From Trebonia sp963734665 (GTDB lineage: Bacteria; Actinomycetota; Actinomycetes; Streptosporangiales; Streptosporangiaceae): a DNA stretch of 64,000 nucleotides. Shown in pieces: positions 8,416-17,096 of the stretch (the stretch's first letter is position 1; each line of letters begins with the position of its first letter). A model generated the notes under the pieces. The model did no database searches. It was not told where the DNA came from and worked only from the letters and a program-made list of their open reading frames with translations. The position numbers and the translations under genes were made by a program. The DNA lies in contig CAVTIR010000013.1 in NCBI GenBank assembly GCA_963734665.1, positions 1,116,001 to 1,180,000 of the forward strand. Direction: 5' to 3'.

Positions 8416-8946
8416 GTGCCGCAGAATGACGACCTGGCCGCGTGGTTCGGCGCCCTGGCCGGGGAGGGGCGTGGCTACTGCGTTTCGGTGGTGCGGGCGA
8501 GCACACCGCAGGAGGTACTCCAGCGGACCGGCTTCACTCGGGACTCGGTGGCACAGGGCACGTGGCGGCAACTCCAGCAGTCCCGGGACGCCACGGATCC
8601 GGATCAGGGAAACGTGGTGGCGGCAATCGCCGCGGGGCCGGACGTTCTCGTGGTCAGCGACGACCCCGGCCTTCCGGTGGAACGGCTGTCGCCCTCGACG
8701 TTGGTGGCAGGCCGTCCGGGGGCGGTCTTCATCGCCGACAGCACCACGATGCACGAGACGGGACATCCGCTGCTGGCGGTGACGACCGAGTGGGACGGCG
8801 AGCCCTTCGCCGAAGACGAGGAGGACTTCGTCACGCAGTTCCGCCTGATGCCGGACTCGGCGGCGGAGATCAGCACGAATCTCGATCTCGGCAACATGGA
8901 CTTCGAAGACTTCGCGGGCGACGGGGTGCACGAACGCTGGCTGTGA
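8416..8946 (+). CDS. DUF6461-like protein
   Basis: A 176-residue soluble protein beginning at GTG 8416 (VPQNDDLAAWFGALAGEGRG). The pattern YCVSVVRASTPQEVLQRTGF near the N-terminus resembles the actinobacterial DUF6461 family, whose function is unknown; this match is by eye only. The C-terminal half is acidic (EPFAEDEEDFVTQF). An in-frame GTG at 8269 would add 49 residues of Arg/Pro-rich sequence that looks non-coding, so the shorter start is preferred, although no strong ribosome site is seen for either. It is convergent with the next gene. Confidence 0.5.
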   Translation: MPQNDDLAAWFGALAGEGRGYCVSVVRASTPQEVLQRTGFTRDSVAQGTWRQLQQSRDATDPDQGNVVAAIAAGPDVLVVSDDPGLPVERLSPSTLVAGRPGAVFIADSTTMHETGHPLLAVTTEWDGEPFAEDEEDFVTQFRLMPDSAAEISTNLDLGNMDFEDFAGDGVHERWL

Positions 8947-9036
8947 CGCCGCATCAGCGCTTCCGCACGCACCAGGCGGTCTGTCACGACCCGGCGCGCC
9001 CGTCCGCCGTCCTGCTGCCCGTTGCCGGTGGCTCTT

Positions 9037-9062
9037 GAGCGGACCTGTCAGGATCCCCGCTC
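9037..9062. terminator. Possible bidirectional terminator
   Basis: Arms GAGCGG (9037-9042) and CCGCTC (9057-9062) with a 14-base loop lie between two convergent genes. The stem is short. Confidence 0.3.
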
Positions 9063-9079
9063 ACCGTGGGCGCCGCAGG

Positions 9080-9400
9080 TCAGTCTCCCGGACCGTCTCC
9101 TAGGTAGTCGAGGAAGACCGCCGGTATGCCAAGGACGAACGTGTGCGCATCGTGGGTCATGCGCAGACCGCGGGGATCCCAGCTGAACACCCAGTGATGA
9201 GTGCCGGTCAGGTGCGTGATGGTCCTGATCAGCGCCTCCTCCCTGATGCGCCGTGTGAGGTCGGGTGAGTCGCTCTCAAGCGCGACTTCGTAGGTAAGCC
9301 CGTCCTTGTCCAGCTTGGCGAGTTCCTCGATCCGGGCGTCTACCGCCAGCAGCACGGGGGCAAGGTACAAGTCGGTTACGTCATGCGGCCTGTCGGCCAT
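9080..9400 (-). CDS. Hypothetical protein
   Basis: A 106-residue protein, MADRPHDVTDLYLAPVLLAV at the start and ending FLDYLGDGPGD. GGAGG five bases before the ATG at 9400 selects this start over the in-frame GTG two codons upstream. The predicted fold is alpha-helical in the first half (DARIEELAKL, RRIREEALIRTITHL) then beta-rich (HHWVFSWDPRGLRMTHDAHTF). No family is recognised. It is acidic overall, lacks signal peptide or membrane segments, and stands alone. Confidence 0.6.
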   Translation of the reverse strand: MADRPHDVTDLYLAPVLLAVDARIEELAKLDKDGLTYEVALESDSPDLTRRIREEALIRTITHLTGTHHWVFSWDPRGLRMTHDAHTFVLGIPAVFLDYLGDGPGD

Positions 9401-9713
9401 GGGCACCTCCGAGCACCGGAAGAGTCGGCAGCACTATCCTGCCAGGACGTGCACCCCCGTGGTAGGGCTGACGGGCCTCCGTGCCGGCGCGCGTAAATGA
9501 TGCCCGGGGCACTCGTCATCGATCCCCTGGTGCGCCAGTTCCCCCGGCTCACACCGCTCGGTTTGCTCGCGACGATGTTCCGGCAGGCCCGACGTGGTCG
9601 TTGGCCGGTCGGCCGCGTATAGCAGATGGTTACGCGAGTGTCGGTTTGCAGCAGCCATATCACGGTGAGTAACTGTCAGGTAAGGGCACTCAAGGCACTC
9701 ACGGAGGACTGAA
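9401..9713. other. Intergenic region, nothing recognised
   Basis: 313 bases upstream of both flanking genes, which diverge from here. A direct repeat GGCACTCA occurs twice just before the ribosome site of the gene at 9714. No convincing open frame was found. Confidence 0.3.
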
Positions 9714-9989
9714 ATGACTGATGTAACTCTCGCGCGCGTCCGGTCCTCGGGCAGGACGGCTACCGTGGTCGTCCTGGCGGTCATCGGCGTCCTGGCGGTC
9801 ATCGCCTGCGTCATCTACCTCGCGGAGCCGGCCAGGTCTCTGCCCGGCGTACTCGGCACCATCACCCACCCGGCATCGAGGGCCGACGCGCACCGCGCCA
9901 TACGAGGCTGGGTTTCTCTGGCCGTTGGCGTGGTCTTCCTGGCGGCGGCGGGGCTCGCCAGCAGGACGGGCACGTCCTCGCCGAGGTGA
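9714..9989 (+). CDS. Small membrane protein, two helices
   Basis: A 91-residue protein with two predicted membrane helices, TVVVLAVIGVLAVIACVIYL (about residues 16-36) and WVSLAVGVVFLAAAGLAS (about 66-83), and a short polar loop containing SRADAHRAIRG between them. The start ATG 9714 follows GGAGGACTGAA. The topology, with both ends basic or polar, suggests both termini in the cytoplasm. No known family is identified; such genes are frequent in actinobacteria and of unknown role. Confidence 0.65.
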   Translation: MTDVTLARVRSSGRTATVVVLAVIGVLAVIACVIYLAEPARSLPGVLGTITHPASRADAHRAIRGWVSLAVGVVFLAAAGLASRTGTSSPR

Positions 9990-10087
9990 ACGCCCGCCCA
10001 ACTCCTCCGCCAGCGCTGCTCGCATGGCGCTGGCCTGCTCAACTGACAGTCCCATCCTGACACGTCTGGTTAGGACAGGCGGCGTGA

Positions 10088-10120
10088 CCGCCCGCGCGGG
10101 CCGGATGCCGGAACGGGCGG
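10088..10120. terminator. Possible terminator between convergent genes
   Basis: Arms CCGCCCG (10088-10094) and CGGGCGG (10114-10120) with a G+C-rich loop, lying between the small membrane protein gene and the leftward IclR gene. Confidence 0.35.
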
Positions 10121-10152
10121 GCGGCTGACCGAATGGTTACAGCACCAGGCCG

Positions 10153-10929
10153 CTAGGTGAACTGGTCTCGCAGCTGGGTCGAGGCTGCCCGGAGGGCGGA
10201 GACCACGGTCGCGATCAGGTCGTCGGTCATGCGGGCCGACGGGCCTGATACCGAGACGGCCATGGGGGTCATGCCCGGCATGCCGACGGCGACGCACCGG
10301 ACGCCGACCTCCATTTCGCCCTCGTCGAGGGCGTAGCCGCGCGCACGGATCAGCGCGATCTCGGCCTCCAGGACGGCGGGGTCGGTGATGCTCGCGGCCG
10401 TCCGTGCCGCCAGCGGCGCGGCGGCGATCAGCCGCTTGGCCTGGCCGGGCGGGACGGCGGCGAGCAGTGCCTTGCCTACGCCGGTGCAGTGCAGCGCGAC
10501 GCGGTTACCCACCTCGGTGAAGATGCGCATCGTGTGCCTGCCAGGGGCCTGAGCCACGTACTCGGCACGGCCCTGGGTCAGCACCGCGAGGTTAGCCGAC
10601 TCGCCGGCCAGTTCGGCGAGACCGCGCAGCACCGGCAAGGCCCGCTCGCCGAGCAGCGCGTGCGCGTCCGCGCCGAGCGGGACGAGGCGGGAGCCGAGGC
10701 TGTAGCGCCGGTCCGGCGACTGCCGCAGGTAGCCGCGGTCCGCCAGCGTCGCGGCGAGCCGGTGCAGGGTCGGCGCGGGCAGGCCGCACGCCGCGGCGAG
10801 GTCGCCGAGGGTCGCGGTCCCGCCGGCGGCCGCCAGTGCCTCAAGCACGTCGAGTGCCCGGTGGACCGACTGCACGCCCTCGGCGGGCCTGGTCTCGCCC
10901 AAGATCACGCCCCTCCTCCGCCTGGGCAT
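10153..10929 (-). CDS. IclR family regulator, likely of malate synthase
   Basis: A 258-residue IclR protein. The N-terminal winged helix (VQSVHRALDVLEALAAAGGTATLGDLAAAC...PTLHRLAATL) spans residues 18-75, and the effector domain follows with the family pattern TGVGKALLAAVP and GYALDEGEMEVGVRCVAVGM. Members of this type, such as AllR, respond to glyoxylate or related acids. Its position divergent from glcB makes glyoxylate a likely signal here, which is inference. The ATG at 10929 has no clear ribosome site; a GTG seven codons inside could be the true start. Confidence 0.9.
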   Translation of the reverse strand: MPRRRRGVILGETRPAEGVQSVHRALDVLEALAAAGGTATLGDLAAACGLPAPTLHRLAATLADRGYLRQSPDRRYSLGSRLVPLGADAHALLGERALPVLRGLAELAGESANLAVLTQGRAEYVAQAPGRHTMRIFTEVGNRVALHCTGVGKALLAAVPPGQAKRLIAAAPLAARTAASITDPAVLEAEIALIRARGYALDEGEMEVGVRCVAVGMPGMTPMAVSVSGPSARMTDDLIATVVSALRAASTQLRDQFT

Positions 10930-10976
10930 GGCCAGGCTAGCGTCACGCGGCTTGACGCCAGCGCGCCCAAGAGCCT

Positions 10977-10992
10977 ACTGTCCAAGAACAGT
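10977..10992. promoter_or_regulatory. Inverted repeat upstream of glcB
   Basis: ACTGT-N6-ACAGT (10977-10992) is a perfect 5-bp dyad immediately before the direct repeats of the IclR/glcB region. It could be a regulator site or a chance dyad. Confidence 0.35.
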
Positions 10993-10993
10993 A

Positions 10994-11027
10994 TTCCACC
11001 ATACGATGAATAAATTCCACAATACGA
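10994..11027. promoter_or_regulatory. Tandem operator repeats between iclR and glcB
   Basis: TTCCACCATACGA (10994-11006) and TTCCACAATACGA (11015-11027) match at 12 of 13 positions and are spaced exactly 21 bases, two helical turns. The first copy lies in a dyad TATTC-N11-GAATA (10992-11012). IclR/AllR regulators commonly bind TTCC...GGAA-type sites, so this is a good candidate operator for the neighbouring IclR protein. Confidence 0.6.
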
Positions 11028-11074
11028 AATCTGACGCATGGCGTAACGACGCCACAGGACGGAGGGAGAACGCC

Positions 11075-13261
11075 GTGACTGACCGCACTCAGGCCAGCGG
11101 GCTGCAGGTCGCGACCAGCCTTTACCGCTTCATCGCGGACGAGGCCCTGCCAGCGGCCGGGATCGACCCGGATGGCTTCTGGGAGGGAGTGGCGGCGATC
11201 GTCGCCGACCTCACCCCTGTCAACCGGGCACTGCTCCGCCGACGTGACGACCTCCAGACCGCGATCGACACCTGGCACCGTGCCAACGCCGGGCAGCCGC
11301 ACGACCCAACCCAATACGACACGGGGAAGTACCGGGCATTCCTTCAGGAGATCGGCTACCTCGTCCCCGGCCCAGGGCCGTTCCAGGTCGCTACCGAGGG
11401 GGTTGATCCCGAGATCGCTTCCGTGGCAGGCCCGCAGCTCGTGGTCCCGGTGACCAACGCCCGGTTCGCGATCAACGCGGCCAACGCGCGCTGGGGGTCC
11501 CTGTACGACGCGTTCTACGGCACCGACGCGATCGCGGAAGCCGACGGGGCGGGCAGAGAAGGGCCCTACAACCCGGTCCGCGGCCAGCGAGTGATCGAGA
11601 GGGTGCGGGACGTCCTCGACCAGGCGGTGCCCCTGAACGGCGCATCGCACCGCGACGTCACCGCCTACAGCGTCACCGCGGAAGGCCTCACGGCCCAGAC
11701 CCAGGCGGGCCCTGTCACCCTCACCGACGTCGGCGCGTTCGCCGGGTACACAGGCGACCCAAGCACACCGGAAAGCGTGCTGCTGCGCCATCACGGCCTG
11801 CACCTCGAGCTCGTCATCGACCGGGCCGGGCCGATCGGGTCAACCGACCCGGCGGGGATCCAGGACGTGGTCGCCGAGGCCGCCGTCACCACGATCGTCG
11901 ACTTCGAGGACTCGGTCGCGGCGGTGGACGCCGCGGACAAGGTTGGCGCCTACCGCAACTGGCTCGGCCTGAACACCGGCGACCTGACAGCGCCCGTCGA
12001 GAAGAACGGCCGGTCCTTCACCCGCCGGCTTGAGCCCGACCGCGCGTACACCAGCGGGGCGGGCGAGCCGATCACCCTGCCCGGCCGGGCACTGCTGCTG
12101 GTCAGGAACGTCGGCCACCTGATGACCACCGACGCGGTCCTCGACGCCGAGGGGGCGGAGGTCTTCGAGGGCATCCTCGACGCCGTCGTCACCACGCTCA
12201 CGGCCCTGCCAGGGCTCCGCGCCGACGCGCCCCGGCGCAACAGCCGCACGGGGTCGGTCTACATCGTCAAGCCGAAGCAGCACGGCCCCGACGAGGTGGC
12301 CTTCACCGCCACCCTGTTCGGCCGGGTCGAGGCGCTGCTCGGGCTCGCGCCGAACACCCTCAAGATGGGCCTCATGGACGAGGAGCGGCGCACCTCGCTG
12401 AACCTCGCCGCCGCCATCCACGCGGCCGGGGACCGCATCGCGTTCATCAACACCGGCTTCCTCGACCGGACCGGCGACGAGATCCACACCTCCATGGAAG
12501 CCGGGCCGGTGACCCGCAAGGCCGCCATGCGGAACCAGCCGTGGATCGGTGCCTACGAGGACAGCAACGTCGACACCGGCCTCGCGCACGGCCTGGCCGG
12601 GCACGCCCAGATCGGCAAGGGCATGTGGACCATGCCAGACCTGATGGCGGACATGCTCGCGCAGAAGGGCGCCCACCCGAGGGCCGGCGCGTCCACCGCG
12701 TGGGTCCCCTCCCCCACCGCCGCGACCCTGCACGCCCTGCACTACCACCAAGTCGACGTCAGCCAGCGGCAGGCGGAACTCGCCAGCAGGACACAAGAGT
12801 CCCTTGACGACATGCTCCGCATCCCCCTGACGGACCCAGCCGCCCTCACGGACGCCGACCGGCAGTCGGAGGTTGACCTCAACGTCCAGTCCATCCTCGG
12901 CTACGTGGTCCGCTGGGTGGACCAGGGCGTCGGCTGCTCCAAGGTCCCCGACATCAACGACGTCGCCCTCATGGAGGACCGGGCGACGCTGCGCATCTCC
13001 AGCCAGCTGCTTGCCAACTGGCTCAGGCACGGGGTCATCACCCGGGACCAGGTGACGGAGAGCCTGCGCCGGCTGGCCGCCGTCGTCGACGCGCAGAACG
13101 CCGCCGACCCTGGCTACCGCCCGATGGCGCCGGACTTCGGCGCGAGCATCGCGTTCGCGGCCGCGGCCGACCTCATCTTCGAGGGCGCGGCCCAGCCCAA
13201 CGGCTACACCGAGCCGATCCTGCACCGCCGCAGGCGCCAGGTGAAGGCCGCGACCGCCTAA
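11075..13261 (+). CDS. glcB: Malate synthase G
   Basis: 728 residues, the usual length for isoform G (723 in E. coli, 741 in M. tuberculosis). It condenses glyoxylate with acetyl-CoA to malate. Visible landmarks are VDFEDSVAAVDAADK (catalytic-barrel acid residues), SVYIVKPKQHGPDEVAF, LKMGLMDEERRTSLNLAAAI, and the conserved WVPSPTAATLHALHYHQVDV. The start GTG 11075 follows GGAGGGAG eight bases upstream; the open frame further upstream crosses the operator region and is not coding. It provides glyoxylate assimilation. No isocitrate lyase lies in the window, so the glyoxylate may come from glycolate or purine breakdown. Confidence 0.96.
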   Translation: MTDRTQASGLQVATSLYRFIADEALPAAGIDPDGFWEGVAAIVADLTPVNRALLRRRDDLQTAIDTWHRANAGQPHDPTQYDTGKYRAFLQEIGYLVPGPGPFQVATEGVDPEIASVAGPQLVVPVTNARFAINAANARWGSLYDAFYGTDAIAEADGAGREGPYNPVRGQRVIERVRDVLDQAVPLNGASHRDVTAYSVTAEGLTAQTQAGPVTLTDVGAFAGYTGDPSTPESVLLRHHGLHLELVIDRAGPIGSTDPAGIQDVVAEAAVTTIVDFEDSVAAVDAADKVGAYRNWLGLNTGDLTAPVEKNGRSFTRRLEPDRAYTSGAGEPITLPGRALLLVRNVGHLMTTDAVLDAEGAEVFEGILDAVVTTLTALPGLRADAPRRNSRTGSVYIVKPKQHGPDEVAFTATLFGRVEALLGLAPNTLKMGLMDEERRTSLNLAAAIHAAGDRIAFINTGFLDRTGDEIHTSMEAGPVTRKAAMRNQPWIGAYEDSNVDTGLAHGLAGHAQIGKGMWTMPDLMADMLAQKGAHPRAGASTAWVPSPTAATLHALHYHQVDVSQRQAELASRTQESLDDMLRIPLTDPAALTDADRQSEVDLNVQSILGYVVRWVDQGVGCSKVPDINDVALMEDRATLRISSQLLANWLRHGVITRDQVTESLRRLAAVVDAQNAADPGYRPMAPDFGASIAFAAAADLIFEGAAQPNGYTEPILHRRRRQVKAATA

Positions 13262-13280
13262 CTCTCGGCACGCGAAGAGG

Positions 13281-13310
13281 CAGGGGGCCGCTCCGCGGAG
13301 CGGCCCCCTG
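13281..13310. terminator. Terminator after glcB
   Basis: A perfect 30-base palindrome with 15-bp arms (CAGGGGGCCGCTCCG and its complement) 19 bases after the glcB stop. It would fold into a very stable stem. Confidence 0.75.
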
Positions 13311-13351
13311 TCGATCTGTGTTGCCGATCGGTCTGCATGTAGCCTGGCGAT

Positions 13352-14284
13352 GTGGAGATTCGTCATCTGCGCTATTTCATCGCGGTCGCGGAGCTGCGCA
13401 ACTTCACGAAGGCCGCCGAGGCGAGCTTCGTGGCGCAGTCCGCGCTCAGCCAGCAGATCAGCCGCCTTGAGCAGGAGCTCGGCGCGCCGCTGTTCGTGCG
13501 CGGAAGGCAAGGTGCCAGGCTCACCCCGGCCGGCGAGCTACTGCTGCCGCACGCCAGGCGGCTCGTCGCCGACGAGGCGTGGGCACGGGCCGAGATGCGC
13601 TCCTACCTAGGTCTTGAGAAGGGGCGGCTGACCATCGGGATGATCCAGACCAGCACCAGCGCGAGCGGCGTCGACGTGGTGGGGGCGGTCGCGGAGTTCT
13701 CCAGGCGTCACCCCGGGATCGAGCTGCACATCGTCAACCAGCCGACGGCCGAGATGGTCGAGGGCGTCCGCCGGGGCCCGCTTGACCTCGCGATCGTCGC
13801 CATCGGCCCGGACGAGCTGCCCGACAGCATGGAAAGCCGCCAGCTCGCCTTGGACCCGCTGGTCGGCGTCGCGTCCGAGAAGCTGGCGGACGGACTCGTC
13901 GGCCCTGTCTCCGTGGCTGACCTGCTCGGCAGGGGGCAGCTGATCCAGTTCGCCGCGGGCACCGGCATCCGCAGGCACGTCGAGGAGGCGGTGCGCCGCG
14001 CCGGCCTGCAGGTGTCATCGACGTTCGAGCTGACCCAGGCCTCGGACCTGCTGGTGTTCGCGGCGCTCGGACTCGGCGTTACGATCGTGCCCCGCACGCT
14101 GACCGTGACGTCGGCCGCGCAGCTGGCCGAGGCCGGCCAGCGCTACGTGGTGCTCGGCCTGACCGACCCGCTGGCGGTGCACCCGGTCACGGTCGTCTTC
14201 GACCCGTCGCACCTCTCGGTGCCTGCCCAGGAGTTCATCGACCTGCTAATCCACGCCAAGCATAAGAAAAAGCGATCGTTATAA
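13352..14284 (+). CDS. LysR family regulator
   Basis: A 310-residue LysR protein with the winged helix MEIRHLRYFIAVAELRNFTK...SALSQQISRLEQELG at residues 1-60 and the effector-binding domain after residue 90 (GRLTIGMIQT). The GTG at 13352 starts exactly at the conserved N-terminus. The Lys/Arg-rich tail (HAKHKKKRSL) is unusual. Its target is not evident; the gene downstream on the same strand is a YoaK-family membrane protein about 100 bases away, so the two may be co-transcribed. Confidence 0.88.
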   Translation: MEIRHLRYFIAVAELRNFTKAAEASFVAQSALSQQISRLEQELGAPLFVRGRQGARLTPAGELLLPHARRLVADEAWARAEMRSYLGLEKGRLTIGMIQTSTSASGVDVVGAVAEFSRRHPGIELHIVNQPTAEMVEGVRRGPLDLAIVAIGPDELPDSMESRQLALDPLVGVASEKLADGLVGPVSVADLLGRGQLIQFAAGTGIRRHVEEAVRRAGLQVSSTFELTQASDLLVFAALGLGVTIVPRTLTVTSAAQLAEAGQRYVVLGLTDPLAVHPVTVVFDPSHLSVPAQEFIDLLIHAKHKKKRSL

Positions 14285-14386
14285 GCTGATACTTGTGTTG
14301 GACCGATCGATCATCGTCCACCAGACTTGAGGTGTCGGAAGGGACCGCGACCACGCCGGCCCGCCGCCACCAGCACTGGAGGAACG

Positions 14387-15235
14387 ATGAACATCGGACT
14401 GCTCACCCGTCAGGACGCCGTACAGCCGGACGCCGCACAGCCAGACTCCGGGTCACCGCTCGGCCGACTGCTGCCGCGCCGCCTCTGGCACACCCCGGCG
14501 GGCCGCGGCTGGGGGCCGCTGCCCGAACTGCTGCTCACCCTCACGCTCGTCACCGGCATCGTGGACGCGGTATCGATCCTCGCGCTCGGCCGGGTCTTCG
14601 TCGCGAACATGACAGGCAACGTCGTCTTCGCCGGCTTCGCGATCTCCGGCGCCCCCGGCTTCTCCCTCGCCGCGTCCCTGTTCGCCCTGGCCGGCTTCCT
14701 CATCGGAGCCAACCTCGGCGGCCGGATGACCACCAGGTTCGGCCACGACCGCGCCCTGCACCTGCGCGCCGCGACCATCACCGAATTCGCCCTGCTCGCC
14801 GCCGCCCTGATCGTCGCCATAGCATTCGGCGGCGCGGCCGCCACCCACGGGACACTGCACCTGGCCACGGGCACGCCCACGTTCGGCACCGGCATCATCG
14901 ACGCGCTCGCCGCCCTCCTCTCCATCGCGATGGGCATCCAGAACGCCGTCGCCCGCAAGCTCGCCGTACCCGACCTCACCACCACAGTCCTCACCATGAC
15001 GCTCACCGGCATCGGCCACGACCCCCGCTCCGGCCACCGCGGCCACGTCACGCTCACCCGCCGCATCCTCGTCGTCGCCACCATGCTCGCAGGCGGCGTC
15101 GCCGGCGCCGAACTCGTCCTCAACATCGGCACGCTCATCCCGCTCGCCCTCGCCACCGCCCTGCTCGCCACCGTCGCCGCCACCGCCGCCCTCACCACCC
15201 GCCACCCCGCCGAATGGCGCAAGGCCAACCAATGA
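14387..15235 (+). CDS. YoaK/DUF1275 family membrane protein
   Basis: 282 residues with about six membrane helices and the DUF1275 pattern VTGIVDAVSILALGRVFVAN followed by MTGNVVFAGFAIS, then MGIQNAVARKLAVPDLTTTV. A hydrophilic 40-residue N-terminal extension precedes the first helix. The ATG at 14387 follows TGGAGGAACG; an in-frame opening 20 codons upstream lacks a ribosome site. Function is unknown. It is the second member of the family in the window; the other is at 702-1502. Confidence 0.82.
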   Translation: MNIGLLTRQDAVQPDAAQPDSGSPLGRLLPRRLWHTPAGRGWGPLPELLLTLTLVTGIVDAVSILALGRVFVANMTGNVVFAGFAISGAPGFSLAASLFALAGFLIGANLGGRMTTRFGHDRALHLRAATITEFALLAAALIVAIAFGGAAATHGTLHLATGTPTFGTGIIDALAALLSIAMGIQNAVARKLAVPDLTTTVLTMTLTGIGHDPRSGHRGHVTLTRRILVVATMLAGGVAGAELVLNIGTLIPLALATALLATVAATAALTTRHPAEWRKANQ

Positions 15236-15399
15236 GCCCCATCGCAACCGACGCCCAGTACGCGGCTCGCCTGATCACCCCAAAGCACGCCGGGGCCGAC
15301 GGCGAGCCGCAGGCCGTGGAACCGCTCGGGCAGGCCGCGGAGCACGACCTGCCTCTCCAGCCTGGCCAAGGGCGCGCCGAGGGCGCGCCGAGGCAGTAA
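15232..15399 (+). CDS. Possible small translationally coupled ORF
   Basis: A 55-residue frame (MSPIATDAQYAARLITPKHA...) whose ATG overlaps the stop of the preceding YoaK-family gene as ATGA. The overlap is the only support. The sequence is low in hydrophobic residues, and the end (GRAEGAPRQ) comes from a GGGCGCGCC repeat. No family is recognised, and it may simply be non-coding. Confidence 0.2.
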   Translation: MSPIATDAQYAARLITPKHAGADGEPQAVEPLGQAAEHDLPLQPGQGRAEGAPRQ

Positions 15400-15533
15400 T
15401 GAATACCGCAGCCGAATCCGACATGGCAGCTGGTGGAAGTCCTCGTCAGCGCACCGGCGCGACAGGTCCCGAGGGCGCGGCGGAGGAAGGCGGCGGCGCG
15501 TCCGTCCTCCTGAAGCGGGCGCGCCGGGCCGAC

Positions 15534-15923
15534 CTAGTGGTGGAACATCGACTTCACGGCGCTCATGCCCTTGGAGAACGGGTCCTCGGCGGGCATCTTG
15601 CCCTGCGGCGTCGCCTGGTCGACCATCTGCGGGAGCACCTCTGCCACGTGGTTGCTCGCCTCATCCGGCGACATTCCGGCCTGCTGCGCCACCTGGCTCA
15701 GCGCCGCCGGGTCCACGCACTGCTTTACATCGGAGCCGCTGATCGGCTGGTTGTCGCCGTGGCCTATCCAGGATTGGACCTGCTTGCCCATGCCGCTGCT
15801 GCTCAGCTTCGACGTGATGCCCTGGAGCCCGCCGCTCGCGCTGACCAGCTTCTGGATGGCAGCCATTCCGGCTTCCTGCCCCTTTTGGCCGCCGAGCTTC
15901 GTCAGAGTGTCCTGAATTCCCAT
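15534..15923 (-). CDS. YidB-like (DUF937) protein
   Basis: 129 residues, starting MGIQDTLTKLGGQKGQEAGM at 15923 after GGGGGAC. It shows the DUF937/YidB pattern: a glycine-rich start (LQGITSKLSSSGMGKQVQSW), the tetrad-like IGHGDNQPISGSDVKQCV, and a helical end with AQQAGMSPDEASNHVAEVLPQMVDQATPQG. The family is widespread and uncharacterised; it is small, soluble and cytoplasmic. The open frame continues 43 codons further upstream, but those codons look non-coding and the ribosome site favours 15923. Confidence 0.8.
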   Translation of the reverse strand: MGIQDTLTKLGGQKGQEAGMAAIQKLVSASGGLQGITSKLSSSGMGKQVQSWIGHGDNQPISGSDVKQCVDPAALSQVAQQAGMSPDEASNHVAEVLPQMVDQATPQGKMPAEDPFSKGMSAVKSMFHH

Positions 15924-16201
15924 TTGTCCCCCATGAGCGGAAATCGCTACTAACTGGCGGCGGTGCGCCGCCAAACCCATTACGTTCCCACCCAGGGGAT
16001 GATTACCCCTCTTGTCCACGCTCGTGACCTGCGCCGACGTACTCGACGCCACCCGCTGCGCGGCCCGGCCGAACCGTGAAACGTCAAGTCACCCGACACG
16101 AACATGCCGGGGCCGGGCTGGCGAGATTACCCGGGACTGAGGTCGTGCCGGGCGGCCGCAGGCAGCGGAATGCCGCGTGGCGGCATGGCCGTTGTCATTG
16201 C

Positions 16202-16879
16202 ATGAATCATCCTGTGGGCACTGGTCCTGGCGTGATCACCAATGACGGCTGCGCCGTCGATTTCTACGCGTTGCTGCCGTCGTTCGGCGAGCAGGAAATC
16301 GTGCATGCCGCAGTTGCGCCGGGCGCGTCGATCCTGGAACTCGGCTGCGGCACCGGCCGGATCCTGCGGCCGCTGGCCGCACTCGGCCATCCTGTACTGG
16401 GCGCCGACGATTCCGCGGACATGCTGGCCCGCATCCCCGATCTGCCGACCGTGTGCTCGCCGATCCAGACGCTGCGCCTGGACCGCACGTTCGACGCGGT
16501 GCTGCTGGCCAGCACAATGGTCAACGCTGACCCGGCGCTGCGGCACGCGTTCCTCGCGACCGTCCGGCACCACCTCGGCAGTGACGGCGTGGCCGTGTTC
16601 CAGCAGAATCCGTCCAGCTGGTTTGAGACGTTCGCGCAGGTCCCGCGGGTCCGGGACGATCCAGGCGGCATCCGGCGGATCATCCGCTCATCCCGCAGAG
16701 AGCCGCCGCGCATGTTCGTCGAGGTCGAATACCAGGTTGGCGACCGGGTGTGGACGCACTCCTGGGGCAGCTATGAGATCAACGACCAGGAACTAGCGAG
16801 CGACCTCGCCTCGGCCGGGCTGGCATTCGGCGAGTGGCGCAACGACGATCACTCCTGGTTCACCGCCCACCGGGTCTGA
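16202..16879 (+). CDS. Class I SAM-dependent methyltransferase
   Basis: 225 residues from ATG 16202. Motif I is ASILELGCGTGRILRPL (around residues 40-55), with the acidic residue of motif II in VLGADDSADML, and motif IV FDAVLLASTMVN. The rest is a typical seven-strand Rossmann methyltransferase with a beta-rich end (DRVWTHSWGSYEINDQE). The substrate is unknown; the family resembles ubiquinone/glycine-type small-molecule methyltransferases. Upstream codons from 16076 are open but Arg/Gly-rich and unlikely to be translated. It stands alone between convergent and leftward genes. Confidence 0.8.
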   Translation: MNHPVGTGPGVITNDGCAVDFYALLPSFGEQEIVHAAVAPGASILELGCGTGRILRPLAALGHPVLGADDSADMLARIPDLPTVCSPIQTLRLDRTFDAVLLASTMVNADPALRHAFLATVRHHLGSDGVAVFQQNPSSWFETFAQVPRVRDDPGGIRRIIRSSRREPPRMFVEVEYQVGDRVWTHSWGSYEINDQELASDLASAGLAFGEWRNDDHSWFTAHRV

Positions 16880-17096
16880 TCAGGCGGTACACAATGTAAG
16901 GCGCAAACCCGAGGCCCTTCCCCGCCGCGCATGGTCACGCTCGTTCGCCGCTGGTGCAATGTCGAACCATATGCGCATCCGCTCCGCTCTGATTAGTGAC
17001 GATTAGCGCAGTTCGTGACCTGACAGCGGGGGCGGAAGGGACTGGCGCCGCCGCGGCTATCCAGGCCGCGCACATGAGGAGCCCGCGACCCCTGAG

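Noticed and set aside
11840..13510. Leftward open frame of 556 codons
   Set aside because: Antisense to glcB and the start of the LysR gene; no family match and shadow-type composition.
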